Source of the DNA: Cellulomonas shaoxiangyii
Lineage (GTDB): Bacteria; Actinomycetota; Actinomycetes; Actinomycetales; Cellulomonadaceae
Direction: 5' to 3'
NCBI RefSeq assembly: GCF_004798685.1
Contig: NZ_CP039291.1
Span: 1,240,001-1,304,000 of the forward strand
DNA length: 64,000 nucleotides
The notes under the pieces were generated by a model that searched no databases, was not told the origin of the DNA, and worked only from the letters and a program-made list of their open reading frames with translations. Shown one piece after another: positions 39,714-48,802 of the stretch. The position numbers were made by a program, and so were the translations under genes. The first letter of the stretch is position 1. Each line of letters starts with the position of its first letter.

Positions 39714-40967
39714 TCAGTCGTCCGGGTCCTCCCCGACGCGTGCGACCACCGTGTACTCCTGCGCGCCGAAGAGCACGTCGTTGAGGCGGCGGAAGCCCGT
39801 GTCCACCGCGGTGGCCACCTCGCCCAGCGCGGGATCGACGGTCGGCAGGTGGTAGGCCTCGGCGGGGGAGTAGAAGTTCAGCCGCACGTCGCGGAAGCCG
39901 GCGTTCTCGCACAGGAACGCCATGAGCGACGGGTGCAACGGCCGCACGTGAGTCGGGTCGAGGATGTAGCTGTTGCCGAGCACGACGAGGGACGCAGGGT
40001 TGGGCGTCTCGGCGACGAAGAGGCCCCCGGGCCGCAGGCGTGAGTAGGCCAGGTGGATGAACTCGAGCAGGTAGTCGAGCTCGACGTGCTCCACGACGTG
40101 GGCCGAGAAGATCGCGCCGAGCGAGCCCGGCTCGCAGCTGCGCAGGAAGGTCGTGGCGTCCGTCTCCTCGACCCGCATGCCGCGGGCACGGGCCTCGGCG
40201 GCCATGCCGGGCTCGGGCTCGACCCCGATGCCCTCGGTGCCGACCTCGGCGAGCGCGCTGAGCAGCTCCCCACGACCGCACCCGATGTCGACGACCGGGC
40301 CTTGCCCGGCCAGCAACGGCACGTAGCGCTCGCGCTGGATGCGCAACACCTCGGCGGGGTCCCCGCGGAAGCGGCGCTCGAAGCCGACGTAGTCGAAGCC
40401 CGGGACGTCCTCCGACCGCTTCGGTGCGGGCGCCGCCGCAACGGCGACGTCGCCGGTCGCGGGGGCCTGCAGCCGGCTGACCCGTTCGTCCAGCAGCCGG
40501 AGGCGGCGGTCGAGCGACGCGAGGTGCTCGCGCTGCTCCGCGAGGCGCGGCGCGGCGCCCTCGATTCCGCTGGCGGGGGCGATCGCCATCCCGAGGTCGT
40601 CCATGCGGGTCAGGACGTCGCCGAACTCGGCCTTGAGCAGCGTCTGGTTGATCGTGTTCGTGCGGACGTGCTCGAGCAGGAGCGCCGTGTCGACCCGGGA
40701 CGGTGCGCTGCCCGCGTCGCGGGCCTCGAGGCGGTCGAGCCGGCGTTGCACGTCGTCGAGGCGGCGCGCGAGGGTGTCGACGGACCGGGCGACCGGCGCG
40801 AGCACGCGCTGGTAGACGGGCTTGAGCACGACCTTGGCCGCTCGCTTGGCACGGGTGCGCACGCCGCCGGACGGTGCGTGCGGCGGGTCTACCGGGCCGG
40901 GCGTGGCTGCCGACACCTGCGGGAGCCGATTGGTCGCCTCCTGGCTCACCTCTGCGGGCAGCGTCAT
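39714..40967 (-). CDS. SAM-dependent methyltransferase with N-terminal coiled coil
   Basis: 417 residues. Residues about 30-185 are charged heptad-rich segments (SVDTLARRLDDVQRRLDRLEARD and LASLDRRLRLLDERVSRL) predicted coiled coil. The class I methyltransferase domain follows: VVDIGCGRGELLSALAEVG (SAM loop, about 225-243), GVEPEPGMAAEARARG, FSAHVVEHVELDYLLEFI and a C-terminal YTVVARVGEDPDD. The coiled-coil plus methyltransferase design recalls polysaccharide chain-terminating methyltransferases (WbdD-like), but the kinase domain of WbdD is missing. Third gene of a tightly overlapping operon (42816 to 39714). Confidence 0.85.
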   Translation of the reverse strand: MTLPAEVSQEATNRLPQVSAATPGPVDPPHAPSGGVRTRAKRAAKVVLKPVYQRVLAPVARSVDTLARRLDDVQRRLDRLEARDAGSAPSRVDTALLLEHVRTNTINQTLLKAEFGDVLTRMDDLGMAIAPASGIEGAAPRLAEQREHLASLDRRLRLLDERVSRLQAPATGDVAVAAAPAPKRSEDVPGFDYVGFERRFRGDPAEVLRIQRERYVPLLAGQGPVVDIGCGRGELLSALAEVGTEGIGVEPEPGMAAEARARGMRVEETDATTFLRSCEPGSLGAIFSAHVVEHVELDYLLEFIHLAYSRLRPGGLFVAETPNPASLVVLGNSYILDPTHVRPLHPSLMAFLCENAGFRDVRLNFYSPAEAYHLPTVDPALGEVATAVDTGFRRLNDVLFGAQEYTVVARVGEDPDD

Positions 40968-41806
40968 CGTCGACTCCTCAGTGCGTCGCTCGCGGCATGC
41001 GCGCGGTCCCGGATCCGGGCGTCCGGTGGCGTGCCGAGCCGGTCCAGTACCGCAGCGTAGCCCCCGTCCCAGGGTCGAGCTGGACGCAGGACCAGGAGGT
41101 CGGTCAACTGCGCCAAGGCGCTGTCCGGGTCGTGGTCGAGCTCGAAGGTGCGGCGGCAGGTGCGGGCCAGCCGGGCGGCCCGTGCGTCGTCCGCGAGCAC
41201 GGCGTCGGCCGCCGCCTCGAGATCGTCACCGGCCGACGGCAGTCCGGTCCGCGACGCGACGTCGGCGGGCACGACGACCGGCGCGGACCACGCGGCGGCC
41301 AGCACGGCGGCGTCGTCGTCGTCGGTCACGACGACCGACGCGAGCGCGGCGGCCGTCGACGACGCCTCGTCGTCGAGGTGCCGACCGTCCCACGTCCAGG
41401 CGCCGTCGAGGTACCGCGCCACGGCTGGTCCCTGCAGGTGCCGGGCGCGACGGATCCGGGCCCGCGTGAAGGGCAGCACGGGCCGGGCCGTGACGTGCAC
41501 CGCGGGCGGGCCGAGCGCGACCACCGGCCTGCCCGCCGTGCCGCGCAGCCGGCGCGCCACGGGGGGTGGTGCGAGCAGCGCGACGGCGTGGTTCGCGGCC
41601 GGGGGCGGCGCGTCCGCGGCCTCCACCCACAGCAGCGTGCGCTCGCCGTACGCCGAGGGGATCTGCGGCGTGCGGACGACGGCGTCGAAGTGGCCGCCGT
41701 CGGACAGCGCCGCGACCTGGCACCGCTCGGCCAGGCGGGAGAGGGCGGCGTGGAGGTCGTGGGAGGCGGGAGCCCGCACGGCCACCGCGATGCGTGCGTC
41801 GATCAT
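40964..41806 (-). CDS. Hypothetical protein, degenerate GT4-like
   Basis: 280 residues, not firmly recognised. ATG at 41806 overlaps the upstream GT4 stop and its own stop overlaps the methyltransferase ATG (both ATGA), so it is surely translated. The C-terminal half (AAWSAPVVVPADVA...DDLEAAADAVLADDARAARLARTCRRTFE) has the pattern of the GT-B C-terminal domain, but the nucleotide-sugar Glu-x7-Glu motif is absent and the N-terminal domain is short. It may be a glycosyltransferase remnant with a structural role. Confidence 0.7.
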   Translation of the reverse strand: MIDARIAVAVRAPASHDLHAALSRLAERCQVAALSDGGHFDAVVRTPQIPSAYGERTLLWVEAADAPPPAANHAVALLAPPPVARRLRGTAGRPVVALGPPAVHVTARPVLPFTRARIRRARHLQGPAVARYLDGAWTWDGRHLDDEASSTAAALASVVVTDDDDAAVLAAAWSAPVVVPADVASRTGLPSAGDDLEAAADAVLADDARAARLARTCRRTFELDHDPDSALAQLTDLLVLRPARPWDGGYAAVLDRLGTPPDARIRDRAHAASDALRSRR

Positions 41807-42816
41807 GCCGACAGCAGCCGCTCGACGACCTTCGACCACGACAGCTCGGCGGCGCGGCGGCGGCCCTCCTCGCCCATGGCGCGGGCGTTATCGCGGTCGG
41901 CCGCGAGTCGCTCGACGGCGTCGGCGAGCCCTTCGGGTGTCCCGTCCGTGACGTAGCCCGTGACGCCGTCCTCGACCCACTCCAGGACGCCACCGGCGTC
42001 GTGGGCCGTGATCACCGGCTTGCCGGCGAGGAACGCCTGCAGGGTCACGTAGCCGTAGTCCTCGTCGAAGGGCGCGTAGATGACGCCGAGGGCACCGGCG
42101 TAGCGGTCCACGAGCTCCGCGTCCGGCACGAACCCGGCGAGCTCGACCCGGTCGCCCAGGTTCTGCCGCTCCACCCCGGCCGCCAGGTCCGCCGCCATCG
42201 AGCCACGCCCCGCCACGACGGCGCGCACCCCGGATCGCACGTGCGCCATGGCGTCGACGATGCGGTCGGGACGCTTGTTCGTCTCGAGCCGCGTGGGCGT
42301 GAAGACGTAGTCCCCCATCTCGCCGGTGCGCAGCCGGTCCGCGAGGGGCGGCGGGTGGTACAGGGCCTCACCGTCGAGTCCGTTGAAACGGGCCAGCCGG
42401 TCGGCGACGACGTGCGAGGTCGTGAAGACGTGCCGTGCCTCCTCGAGCGCACGGGTGTCCCACTCGGTCAGCTGGCGCTGCACCTCGAGCGCGTCGTCGT
42501 CGAGCCCGAGGTCCGACCACGGCGCGTCGATCGCGTCGTACGCGCCCCGGTGCTGGTGGAACAACCAGACGACCTTGTGGTCGTGCCGGGCGAAGTAGGA
42601 CGGGAAGTTCGTGGCCACCACGACGTCCGCGTCGAGGGGCAGCATGCGCCACGCGAGCGGGGCGTCGAAGAGCCGGTCCTTCTCCCACGCGGTCGGCAGG
42701 TGCACCAGCTCGCTGCGGTGCCCCGCCTCCTGCATCGCGCGGACGATGTTCTGCATGTGCAGCTCGGCGCCGCCGCTGACGAACGGGACCTGCGCTCCGC
42801 AGACGATGACGTCCAC
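41803..42816 (-). CDS. GT4 family glycosyltransferase
   Basis: 337 residues. Seen: VDVIVCGAQVPFVSGGAELHMQNIVRAM (GT-B N-terminus with the GGAE loop), FTPTRLETNKRPDRIVDAM, VELAGFVPDAELVDRYAGALGVIYAPFDEDYGYVTLQAFLAGKPVI with the E/GYVTLE-like donor motif and a C-terminal helix. GTG at 42816 chosen because of GAGG eleven bases upstream and homology onset; GTG at 42828 is possible. First gene of the operon with the GT4-like protein and the methyltransferase; divergent from the ABC exporter. Confidence 0.9.
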   Translation of the reverse strand: MDVIVCGAQVPFVSGGAELHMQNIVRAMQEAGHRSELVHLPTAWEKDRLFDAPLAWRMLPLDADVVVATNFPSYFARHDHKVVWLFHQHRGAYDAIDAPWSDLGLDDDALEVQRQLTEWDTRALEEARHVFTTSHVVADRLARFNGLDGEALYHPPPLADRLRTGEMGDYVFTPTRLETNKRPDRIVDAMAHVRSGVRAVVAGRGSMAADLAAGVERQNLGDRVELAGFVPDAELVDRYAGALGVIYAPFDEDYGYVTLQAFLAGKPVITAHDAGGVLEWVEDGVTGYVTDGTPEGLADAVERLAADRDNARAMGEEGRRRAAELSWSKVVERLLSA

Positions 42817-42979
42817 GCGGGATCTCACCTCGTTCTTGGCTCGGGGGTCCGGGGGGCCGGACGGACGGCCGCGGGGCCCGGGCGAGGGCGCGGGCCCGGA
42901 CCTGCGCGGCGCGCCCATGGTAGCCGCGCGGGTGCGGAGCGGGATGCACCGGACGTCCCAGGACGAGCCTGCCGCCGAG

Positions 42980-42986
42980 GTAGGCT
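42980..42986 (+). promoter_or_regulatory. Possible minus-10 box of the polysaccharide exporter operon
   Basis: A TAGGCT hexamer lies about 33 bases before the ATG at 43019, which has AGGAG upstream. The 202-base region 42817-43018 is the divergent promoter for the GT4 operon and the exporter. Confidence 0.45.
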
Positions 42987-43018
42987 CTGGTTTTCGTGCG
43001 TGGAAACAGGAGCAGGGG

Positions 43019-43954
43019 ATGAGGGCGGCTGACGTGAGCGGCACGCGCGCCGCGGTGCCGTCGGCCGAGGGGTCGATGCAGCGGGTCTTCACCCGGCCCC
43101 GCTGGTTCCGAGGGAGCCTGCGGGACTGGGCGGACGTGTGGCGCTACCGCGAGCTCCTGAGCAACCTCGTCCGCAAGGAGCTCAAGGTCAAGTACAAGGA
43201 CTCCGTCCTGGGGTTCTTCTGGACGCTCGTGCGTCCGCTGCTGCAGCTGCTCGTGTACTCGGTCGCCATCGGCATCTTCCTGGGCAGCGGCCGGGTGATC
43301 CCGCAGTTCGGTGTCTACCTCTTCACCGGTCTGCTCGCCTGGAGCCTGTTCACGGACATCATCGGGGGCTCCACCGGTTCCATCGTGGGAAACGCCGGCC
43401 TGGTGAAGAAGGTGTACCTGCCGCGCGAGCTGTTCCCGTTCTCGGTGGTCGGCGCGAGTGCCGTCAACTTCGTCCTCCAGCTCGTGGTGCTGATCGGCGC
43501 CTACGTCGTGACCCGGTCCTGGCCGCAGCCGGGCGACCTGCTCCTCGTGCCGCTCGCGCTCGCGGTGCTGCTGGTGTTCGCCACCGCCCTCGGCCTCGTC
43601 CTCGCCGCCGCGAACGTCTACCTGCGCGACGTGCAGTACCTCGTGGAGGTGGGGCTGCTGCTGTGGTTCTGGATGACGCCGATCGTCTACGACTGGACGA
43701 AGGTGCGCGAGAACCTCTCGGGCGCGCAGGAGTGGCTGTTCCACCTGTACATGGCCAACCCGATGACCAACGTCGTCCTCGCCTTCCAGCGCGCGCTCTG
43801 GCCGGGCGGCCGCACCGAGGAGGGTGCGGCGTTCTACTACGACGGCGACCTCGTCACCCGGCTGCTGGTCGTCGGCGGCGTCAGCCTCGTCCTCCTGTGG
43901 TTCGCGCAGCGGGTCTTCGCGCGCGCCCAGGGCAACTTCGCGCAGGAGCTGTGA
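43019..43954 (+). CDS. ABC-2 polysaccharide exporter permease (Wzm/TagG-like)
   Basis: 311 residues, six membrane helices. Seen: VWRYRELLSNLVRKELKVKYKDSVLGFFWTLVRPLLQLLVYS, the conserved amphipathic KVKYKxSxLGxxW start of Wzm/TagG permeases, VYLPRELFPFS, AAANVYLRDVQYLVEVGLLLWFWMTPIVYDW and MANPMTNVV. Exports undecaprenyl-linked polysaccharide chains. ATG chosen over an in-frame GTG at 43034 because AGGAG sits eight bases upstream. Followed after two bases by its ATPase. Confidence 0.94.
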   Translation: MRAADVSGTRAAVPSAEGSMQRVFTRPRWFRGSLRDWADVWRYRELLSNLVRKELKVKYKDSVLGFFWTLVRPLLQLLVYSVAIGIFLGSGRVIPQFGVYLFTGLLAWSLFTDIIGGSTGSIVGNAGLVKKVYLPRELFPFSVVGASAVNFVLQLVVLIGAYVVTRSWPQPGDLLLVPLALAVLLVFATALGLVLAAANVYLRDVQYLVEVGLLLWFWMTPIVYDWTKVRENLSGAQEWLFHLYMANPMTNVVLAFQRALWPGGRTEEGAAFYYDGDLVTRLLVVGGVSLVLLWFAQRVFARAQGNFAQEL

Positions 43955-43956
43955 GC

Positions 43957-45141
43957 ATGTCGAGCGACGTCATCCGGGTGCACGACGTGTCCAAGCAGTT
44001 CCGGCTGCGCAACGACAAGAGCCTCAAGGAGCGCCTCGTCAACCGGCGCGCCTCCCGCGAGCACGAGAACTCCTTCTGGGCGCTGCGCGACATCGACCTC
44101 AGCGTGCCCGCCGGCTCGACGGTCGGCTTCGTCGGGCACAACGGGTCGGGCAAGAGCACCCTGCTCAAGGTCATCGGCGGGATCCTCGCGCCGACGTCGG
44201 GGTACGTCGAGCGGCGGGGGCGGCTGGCGGCCCTGCTCGAGCTCGGCGCCGGCTTCCACGGCGACCTCACCGGGCGCGAGAACGTGTTCCTCAACGCGTC
44301 GCTGCTCGGCATGAGCCAGAAGCAGACGGAGCGGTACTTCGACGCCATCGTCGACTTCTCGGGCATCGGCGAGTTCATCGACACGCAGGTGAAGTTCTAC
44401 TCGTCGGGCATGTACGTCCGCCTGGCGTTCTCCGTGGCCGTGCACGTCGACCCCGAGATCCTGCTCGTCGACGAGGTGCTGGCGGTCGGCGACGAGCCGT
44501 TCCAGCGCAAGTGCCTCGAGCGGATCCGGCGTTTCCAGGCGGAAGGGCGCACGATCGTGCTCGTCACGCACGCGCTCGACCAGGTGCGCGAGCTGTGCGA
44601 CCGCGCGGTCATGCTCGACCACGGCCGCATGGTCGAGGAGGGCACGCCCGCCCAGGTCATCCGCGCCTTCCGCGAGGCCAACGAGGAGGTCGTCGCCGCC
44701 GACGCCGACGCCGAGGTCGCGTCCGGCGAGCGTCCCGTGACCATCTCATCCGTGCGCGTCACGGGGGCCGACGGCACCCCGCTGATCACCGCGGGGCCGG
44801 ACGAGCCGCTCGAGATCCGCATCGCGCTCGAGACCGCCCGCCCGGTCGAGGACTACGTGGTGGGCGTCGCCCTGACGGACCACATGGAGCGCCTCGTCTA
44901 CGGCACCAACACGCACCTCCTCGGCATCGCGACTCCGCGGGTCGACGGGCACGCCGAGGTGCGCTTCTCCGTCGACCGCCTGCCGGTGGTCGAGGGCCAG
45001 TACTTCGTCACTGCGGCCGTGCACCCCGTGCGCGGCCCCGAGTGGCACCGTGTGGACCGTGCCGCCGTCGTGCGGGTACGGACGACGATCCAGGAGGACG
45101 GTGTGGTGCATCTGGCACCCCGTATCGAGGTGACGACGTGA
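43957..45141 (+). CDS. ABC polysaccharide exporter ATPase (Wzt/TagH-like) with C-terminal carbohydrate-binding domain
   Basis: 394 residues. ATPase domain about 1-245: GFVGHNGSGKSTLLKVIGGILAPTSG (Walker A about 62), GAGFHGDLTGRENVFLNASLLG typical of this subfamily, FYSSGMYVRLAFSVAVHVDPEILLVDEVLAVGD (signature and Walker B) and LVTHALDQV. Residues about 255-394 form a beta-sandwich Wzt-C domain (VTISSVRVTGADG...YFVTAAVHPVRGPEWHRVDRA), which in E. coli O9a-type systems binds the modified chain end before export. Its stop overlaps the next GTG by four bases. Confidence 0.94.
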   Translation: MSSDVIRVHDVSKQFRLRNDKSLKERLVNRRASREHENSFWALRDIDLSVPAGSTVGFVGHNGSGKSTLLKVIGGILAPTSGYVERRGRLAALLELGAGFHGDLTGRENVFLNASLLGMSQKQTERYFDAIVDFSGIGEFIDTQVKFYSSGMYVRLAFSVAVHVDPEILLVDEVLAVGDEPFQRKCLERIRRFQAEGRTIVLVTHALDQVRELCDRAVMLDHGRMVEEGTPAQVIRAFREANEEVVAADADAEVASGERPVTISSVRVTGADGTPLITAGPDEPLEIRIALETARPVEDYVVGVALTDHMERLVYGTNTHLLGIATPRVDGHAEVRFSVDRLPVVEGQYFVTAAVHPVRGPEWHRVDRAAVVRVRTTIQEDGVVHLAPRIEVTT

Positions 45142-46331
45142 GCGGGCGGCGCGGGAAGCTGGGCTTCGTGCCGGCCCGGTACGGCGACAAGATCGTCGGT
45201 GGGGCCGAGATCGTGCTGCGGCAGATGGCCTTCGGCCTGCAGGAGCGCGGCTGGGACGTCGAGATCCTCACCACGACGGCGCTCGACCACCACGGGTGGG
45301 CGAACGAGCTCCCGGCGGGCCTGCAGGACGAGGGGGGCATGGCCGTGCGTCGCTTCGAGGTCGACCCCGGGGGCAGCCCGGAGCGAGGAGACCTGGAACG
45401 CCGGATCCTGCACGGCGAGCGGCTCACCATCACGGAGCAGCAGCGGTGGATGAACGGCGGGATGCGCTCGCCGCAGTTGTACCACCACCTCCTCGACCAC
45501 GCCGACGACTACCGGGCGCTCGTCTTCACCCCGTACCCGTTCTGGGTCACCTACGCCTGCTCGCAGGTGGCGCCGTCGAAGAGCGTCCTGTGGACGTGCC
45601 TGCACGACGAGCCGTACGCGTACCTGGACCTGTTCCAGCCCGTCTTCAGCGGCGTCGCGGGCCACCTGTTCCAGTCGGCCCCGGAGCAGGACCTCGCGGA
45701 GCGGATCGCGCCCTCGCTGGCGCCGCACGCGGTCGTGGGCTGCGGCGTGGAGGTGCCGGAGCGCTACGACGCCGAGGGATTCCGCGAGCGGTACGGCATC
45801 GAGGGGCCCTTCCTGCTCTATGCCGGTCGGCGGGAGGGCGCCAAGGGGTGGGACGACCTGCTCACGTCCCTGGCCGACATCGACGAGCGCCGCGGGCTGC
45901 CGTTCTCGGTGGTCACGATGGGTGCCGGTGAGGTCCGTCCGCCGGAGCGGCTGCGCGGTCGGGTCGTCGACGTCGGCTTCCTGCCCGACGACGAGCGCGA
46001 CAACGCGTTCGCCGCGGCGACCGCGTACATCCAGCCGAGCCGGTTCGAGGCCTTCTCGCGCACGATCATGGAGGCGTGGCTCGCCGGCACGCCGGTGATC
46101 GGCAACGCGGGCAGCGAAGTCGTCGCCTGGCACTGCGAGCGGTCCGGCGCCGGTCTCACCTACGACGACGCGTACGAGCTCGAGCAGTGCCTGGCCTTCC
46201 TGGCCGACGCGCCCGACGAGGCGGCCGCGATGGCGGCGTCCGGTCGTGCGTACGTCCTCGACAACTACCGGTGGGACCTCGTGCTCGACCGTGTCGAGGA
46301 GCGCATCGAGGAGTGGACGGTGGCGCCGTGA
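45138..46331 (+). CDS. GT4 family glycosyltransferase
   Basis: 397 residues. Seen: KLGFVPARYGDKIVGGAEIVLRQMAFGLQERGWDVEILTT (GT-B N-terminus), FLLYAGRREGAKGWDDLLTSL, DVGFLPDDERDNAFAAATAYIQPSRFEAFSRTIMEAWLAGTPVIG with the Glu-x7-Glu-type donor motif (FEAFSRTIMEAW). GTGA overlaps at both ends with the exporter ATPase and the next glycosyltransferase place it in the export operon. Confidence 0.93.
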   Translation: MSGRRGKLGFVPARYGDKIVGGAEIVLRQMAFGLQERGWDVEILTTTALDHHGWANELPAGLQDEGGMAVRRFEVDPGGSPERGDLERRILHGERLTITEQQRWMNGGMRSPQLYHHLLDHADDYRALVFTPYPFWVTYACSQVAPSKSVLWTCLHDEPYAYLDLFQPVFSGVAGHLFQSAPEQDLAERIAPSLAPHAVVGCGVEVPERYDAEGFRERYGIEGPFLLYAGRREGAKGWDDLLTSLADIDERRGLPFSVVTMGAGEVRPPERLRGRVVDVGFLPDDERDNAFAAATAYIQPSRFEAFSRTIMEAWLAGTPVIGNAGSEVVAWHCERSGAGLTYDDAYELEQCLAFLADAPDEAAAMAASGRAYVLDNYRWDLVLDRVEERIEEWTVAP

Positions 46332-47704
46332 GGATCTTGATGGTCAGCCCGTACCCGCCGCTGCGGGACGGCATCGCGGCGTACGCGCAGCAGTCCGTGA
46401 TCGCGCTGCGCTCGGCGGGGCACGACGTAGAGGTGCTTTCTCCTGGCCCTTCCGCGGCGCACCACCACCTGGACCTGGTCGGGCCGCGCGGCGCGCTGGC
46501 GCTCGCGAAGCGGGTGCGCGCGTACGACTCCGTGGTGGTCCAGTTCCACCCGGACTTCTTCTACCCGGTCGGCGCGTCGCCGACGGAGCGCGCGGCCGTC
46601 AGCGCGGCGCTGACCGTCGCGTTCCGCCTGGCCGCGCGGGTCGAGGTGGTCGTGCACGAGATCGACTACCGGCACGGCCGGGGCGGGTCGCCGACGGCGC
46701 TGGCCGCGCGCGCGCTGTGGCAGCAGGTCGACCGCGTGACCGTCCACTCGGAGTCCGAGGCGCAGGCGTTCGTCGAAGCGTTCGGCGTGCCGCGCGACCG
46801 CGTGCACGTCACCGAGCACGGCGCGGCGTTCGTGCCCCGCTCCCGCGCTGACCGGCCCACCGCGCGGCGCAGCCTTGGCATCGACGACGAGGCGTTCGTC
46901 TTCCTGTCCATCGGCTTCGTCCAGCCGCACAAGGGGTATGACCGCGCGGTGCGCGCGTTCCGCGGCCTGCCCGCGCCTGCGCGCCTCGACGTGGTCGGCT
47001 CCGTGCGCGTCGAGGAGCCGCAGTTCGTCGCCTACGCGGAGGAGCTCGGCGAGCTGGCGGACTCCGTGCCGGGTGCCTCGCTGCACCTCGGCTACGTGAG
47101 CGACGAGCTGTTCGACCGGTGGCTGACCGCGTGCGACGTGGTCGTCCTCCCGTACCGCGAGATCTGGTCGTCCGGCGTGGTCGAGCGCGCCCGGCTGCTG
47201 AACCGGCCCGTCATCGCCACCCGTGTCGGGGCGCTCGCGGAGCAGACGGCCGGGATGGCCGACGTCCGGCTCGTCTCGTCCGACGCGGAGCTCCGCGAGG
47301 CGATGTGGGAGGCCGCCGGGCATGCGCGGCGCGACCGCGACGCCCTCTCGTGGCCCTCGGCGCAGGAGGGGCGCGACGCGATCCAGGCCGCCATCGTGGA
47401 GCGCGCTGCCGTCGCTCGCGGCGGTCCGGCCGTGACCCCCGCGACCGGTGCGCCCGTCGCGGGCCGTCACCGGGCGCGGGTCACCGCGCCGCTGCGGCGA
47501 GTCGGCGAGGTGCACCTGCCCGACCCGGGACCGGGTCGCGGCGCGCGGCCGCTGGCCCGCCGCGTGGTGCGGCGCCTGACGGCGTGGCAGCTGCAGCCTC
47601 TGGTCGACCAGCTCAATGCGCTCGGCCGCGCGGCGACGGAGTCGGTCGACCGCGCGGCGGTCCGGGACGAGGACGACGCGTCCTCGACCGGCACGCGGGC
47701 CTGA
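46328..47704 (+). CDS. GT4 family glycosyltransferase with C-terminal extension
   Basis: 458 residues. Seen: ILMVSPYPPLRDGIAAYAQQSVIALR, VVQFHPDFFYPVG, FLSIGFVQPHKGYDRAVRAFRGL, LGYVSDELFDRWLTACDVVVLPYREIWSSGVVERARLLNRPVIA. About 85 residues after the GT-B fold (from residue 375) are basic and Pro/Ala-rich and may bind the membrane or a partner. GTG overlaps the previous stop (GTGA). Confidence 0.92.
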   Translation: MRILMVSPYPPLRDGIAAYAQQSVIALRSAGHDVEVLSPGPSAAHHHLDLVGPRGALALAKRVRAYDSVVVQFHPDFFYPVGASPTERAAVSAALTVAFRLAARVEVVVHEIDYRHGRGGSPTALAARALWQQVDRVTVHSESEAQAFVEAFGVPRDRVHVTEHGAAFVPRSRADRPTARRSLGIDDEAFVFLSIGFVQPHKGYDRAVRAFRGLPAPARLDVVGSVRVEEPQFVAYAEELGELADSVPGASLHLGYVSDELFDRWLTACDVVVLPYREIWSSGVVERARLLNRPVIATRVGALAEQTAGMADVRLVSSDAELREAMWEAAGHARRDRDALSWPSAQEGRDAIQAAIVERAAVARGGPAVTPATGAPVAGRHRARVTAPLRRVGEVHLPDPGPGRGARPLARRVVRRLTAWQLQPLVDQLNALGRAATESVDRAAVRDEDDASSTGTRA

Positions 47705-47707
47705 GCA

Positions 47708-48802
47708 GTGGGGGACCGGCTGCGCGTGGCCCTCGACGCCACGCCGATGCTCGGCGCCCGTACCGGCATCGGGACGTACGTCGAGCGGCTCGTGCACGAG
47801 CTGGCCGACGACGCATCGGTCGAGCTGACCGTCACGGCCTTCTCCGGGCGGGCACGCCGACCGGCGGACCTCCCGGCGGCGGTGGCGTTCCGCGCCTCGC
47901 GGGTCCCCGCGCGCGTGCTGCGGGCCGCGTGGCTACGTGGTGACGTGCCGCCCGTGGAGCTCCTCGCAGGCCGGGGTGACGTGTTCCACGGGACCAACTT
48001 CGTGCTGCCCCCGGGTTCCGGCGCCGGCGTCCTCACGGTCCACGACCTCACGTACCTGCGCTACCCGGAGCTCGTCGCGCCGGCGTCCCGCGCGTACGCG
48101 ACGCTCGTGCCGCGAGGGCTACGCCGCGCGCGTCTGGTCCTCACGCCGTCGCAGGCGGTGGCCGCCGAGGTGGTGGAGGCCTACGGCATCGCGGCCGAGC
48201 GCGTCCGTGTGACGCCCCTCGGGGTGGCGGCCGACTGGCACCACGCGGTGCCACTGCCCCTCACCCGGCGGCGCGAGCTCGGCGTCGACGAGCGCAACGT
48301 CGTGTTCCTCGGGACGCGCGAGCCGCGCAAGAACCTCGCGACGCTCCTGGCGGCCCACGCGGCGCACCGCGCCGGCGGTGGGTCCCTGCAGCTCGTGCTG
48401 GTCGGCGCCGCGGGGTGGGGTGCAGAACTCGGCGCCCGGGACGGCGTGCGGGTCCTGGGCCACCTGTCGTCGACGGACGTCCGGGGTCTGGTCGCGGGGG
48501 CCCGCGCGCTCGCCATGCCGTCGGTCTACGAGGGGTTCGGTCTGCCGGTGCTCGAGGCGGCCGCCGCCGGCACCGAGGTGCTGTGCTCCGACCTGCCGGT
48601 GCTGCGCGAGGTCGGCGGCACGTCCCCCACCTACCTGCCGGTCCGCGACGTCGATGCGTGGCGTGCCGCGCTCGACACGTGCGAGACGGCACGGCCGGAC
48701 GCGGAGCTGGTGGCCGCGGCGCGCGCGCGTGCGGCCGGGTTCACGTGGGGCCGGTGCGCCGGTCTGACGGCGGCGGCCTACCGCGACGCGACCGCTGCGT
48801 AG
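47708..48802 (+). CDS. GT4 family glycosyltransferase (mannosyltransferase-like)
   Basis: 364 residues. Seen: [117 protein letters not shown] ([10 protein letters not shown] donor motif). These are hallmarks of the WbaZ/MtfA-like mannosyl/rhamnosyl GT4 group. GTG three bases after the previous stop. Its last 25 bases overlap the convergent glycosyltransferase. Confidence 0.93.
   Translation: MGDRLRVALDATPMLGARTGIGTYVERLVHELADDASVELTVTAFSGRARRPADLPAAVAFRASRVPARVLRAAWLRGDVPPVELLAGRGDVFHGTNFVLPPGSGAGVLTVHDLTYLRYPELVAPASRAYATLVPRGLRRARLVLTPSQAVAAEVVEAYGIAAERVRVTPLGVAADWHHAVPLPLTRRRELGVDERNVVFLGTREPRKNLATLLAAHAAHRAGGGSLQLVLVGAAGWGAELGARDGVRVLGHLSSTDVRGLVAGARALAMPSVYEGFGLPVLEAAAAGTEVLCSDLPVLREVGGTSPTYLPVRDVDAWRAALDTCETARPDAELVAAARARAAGFTWGRCAGLTAAAYRDATAA

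Noticed and set aside
43034..43954. GTG at 43034 as the start of the exporter permease
   Set aside because: The ATG at 43019 in the same frame has AGGAG at eight bases; the GTG has no ribosome site.
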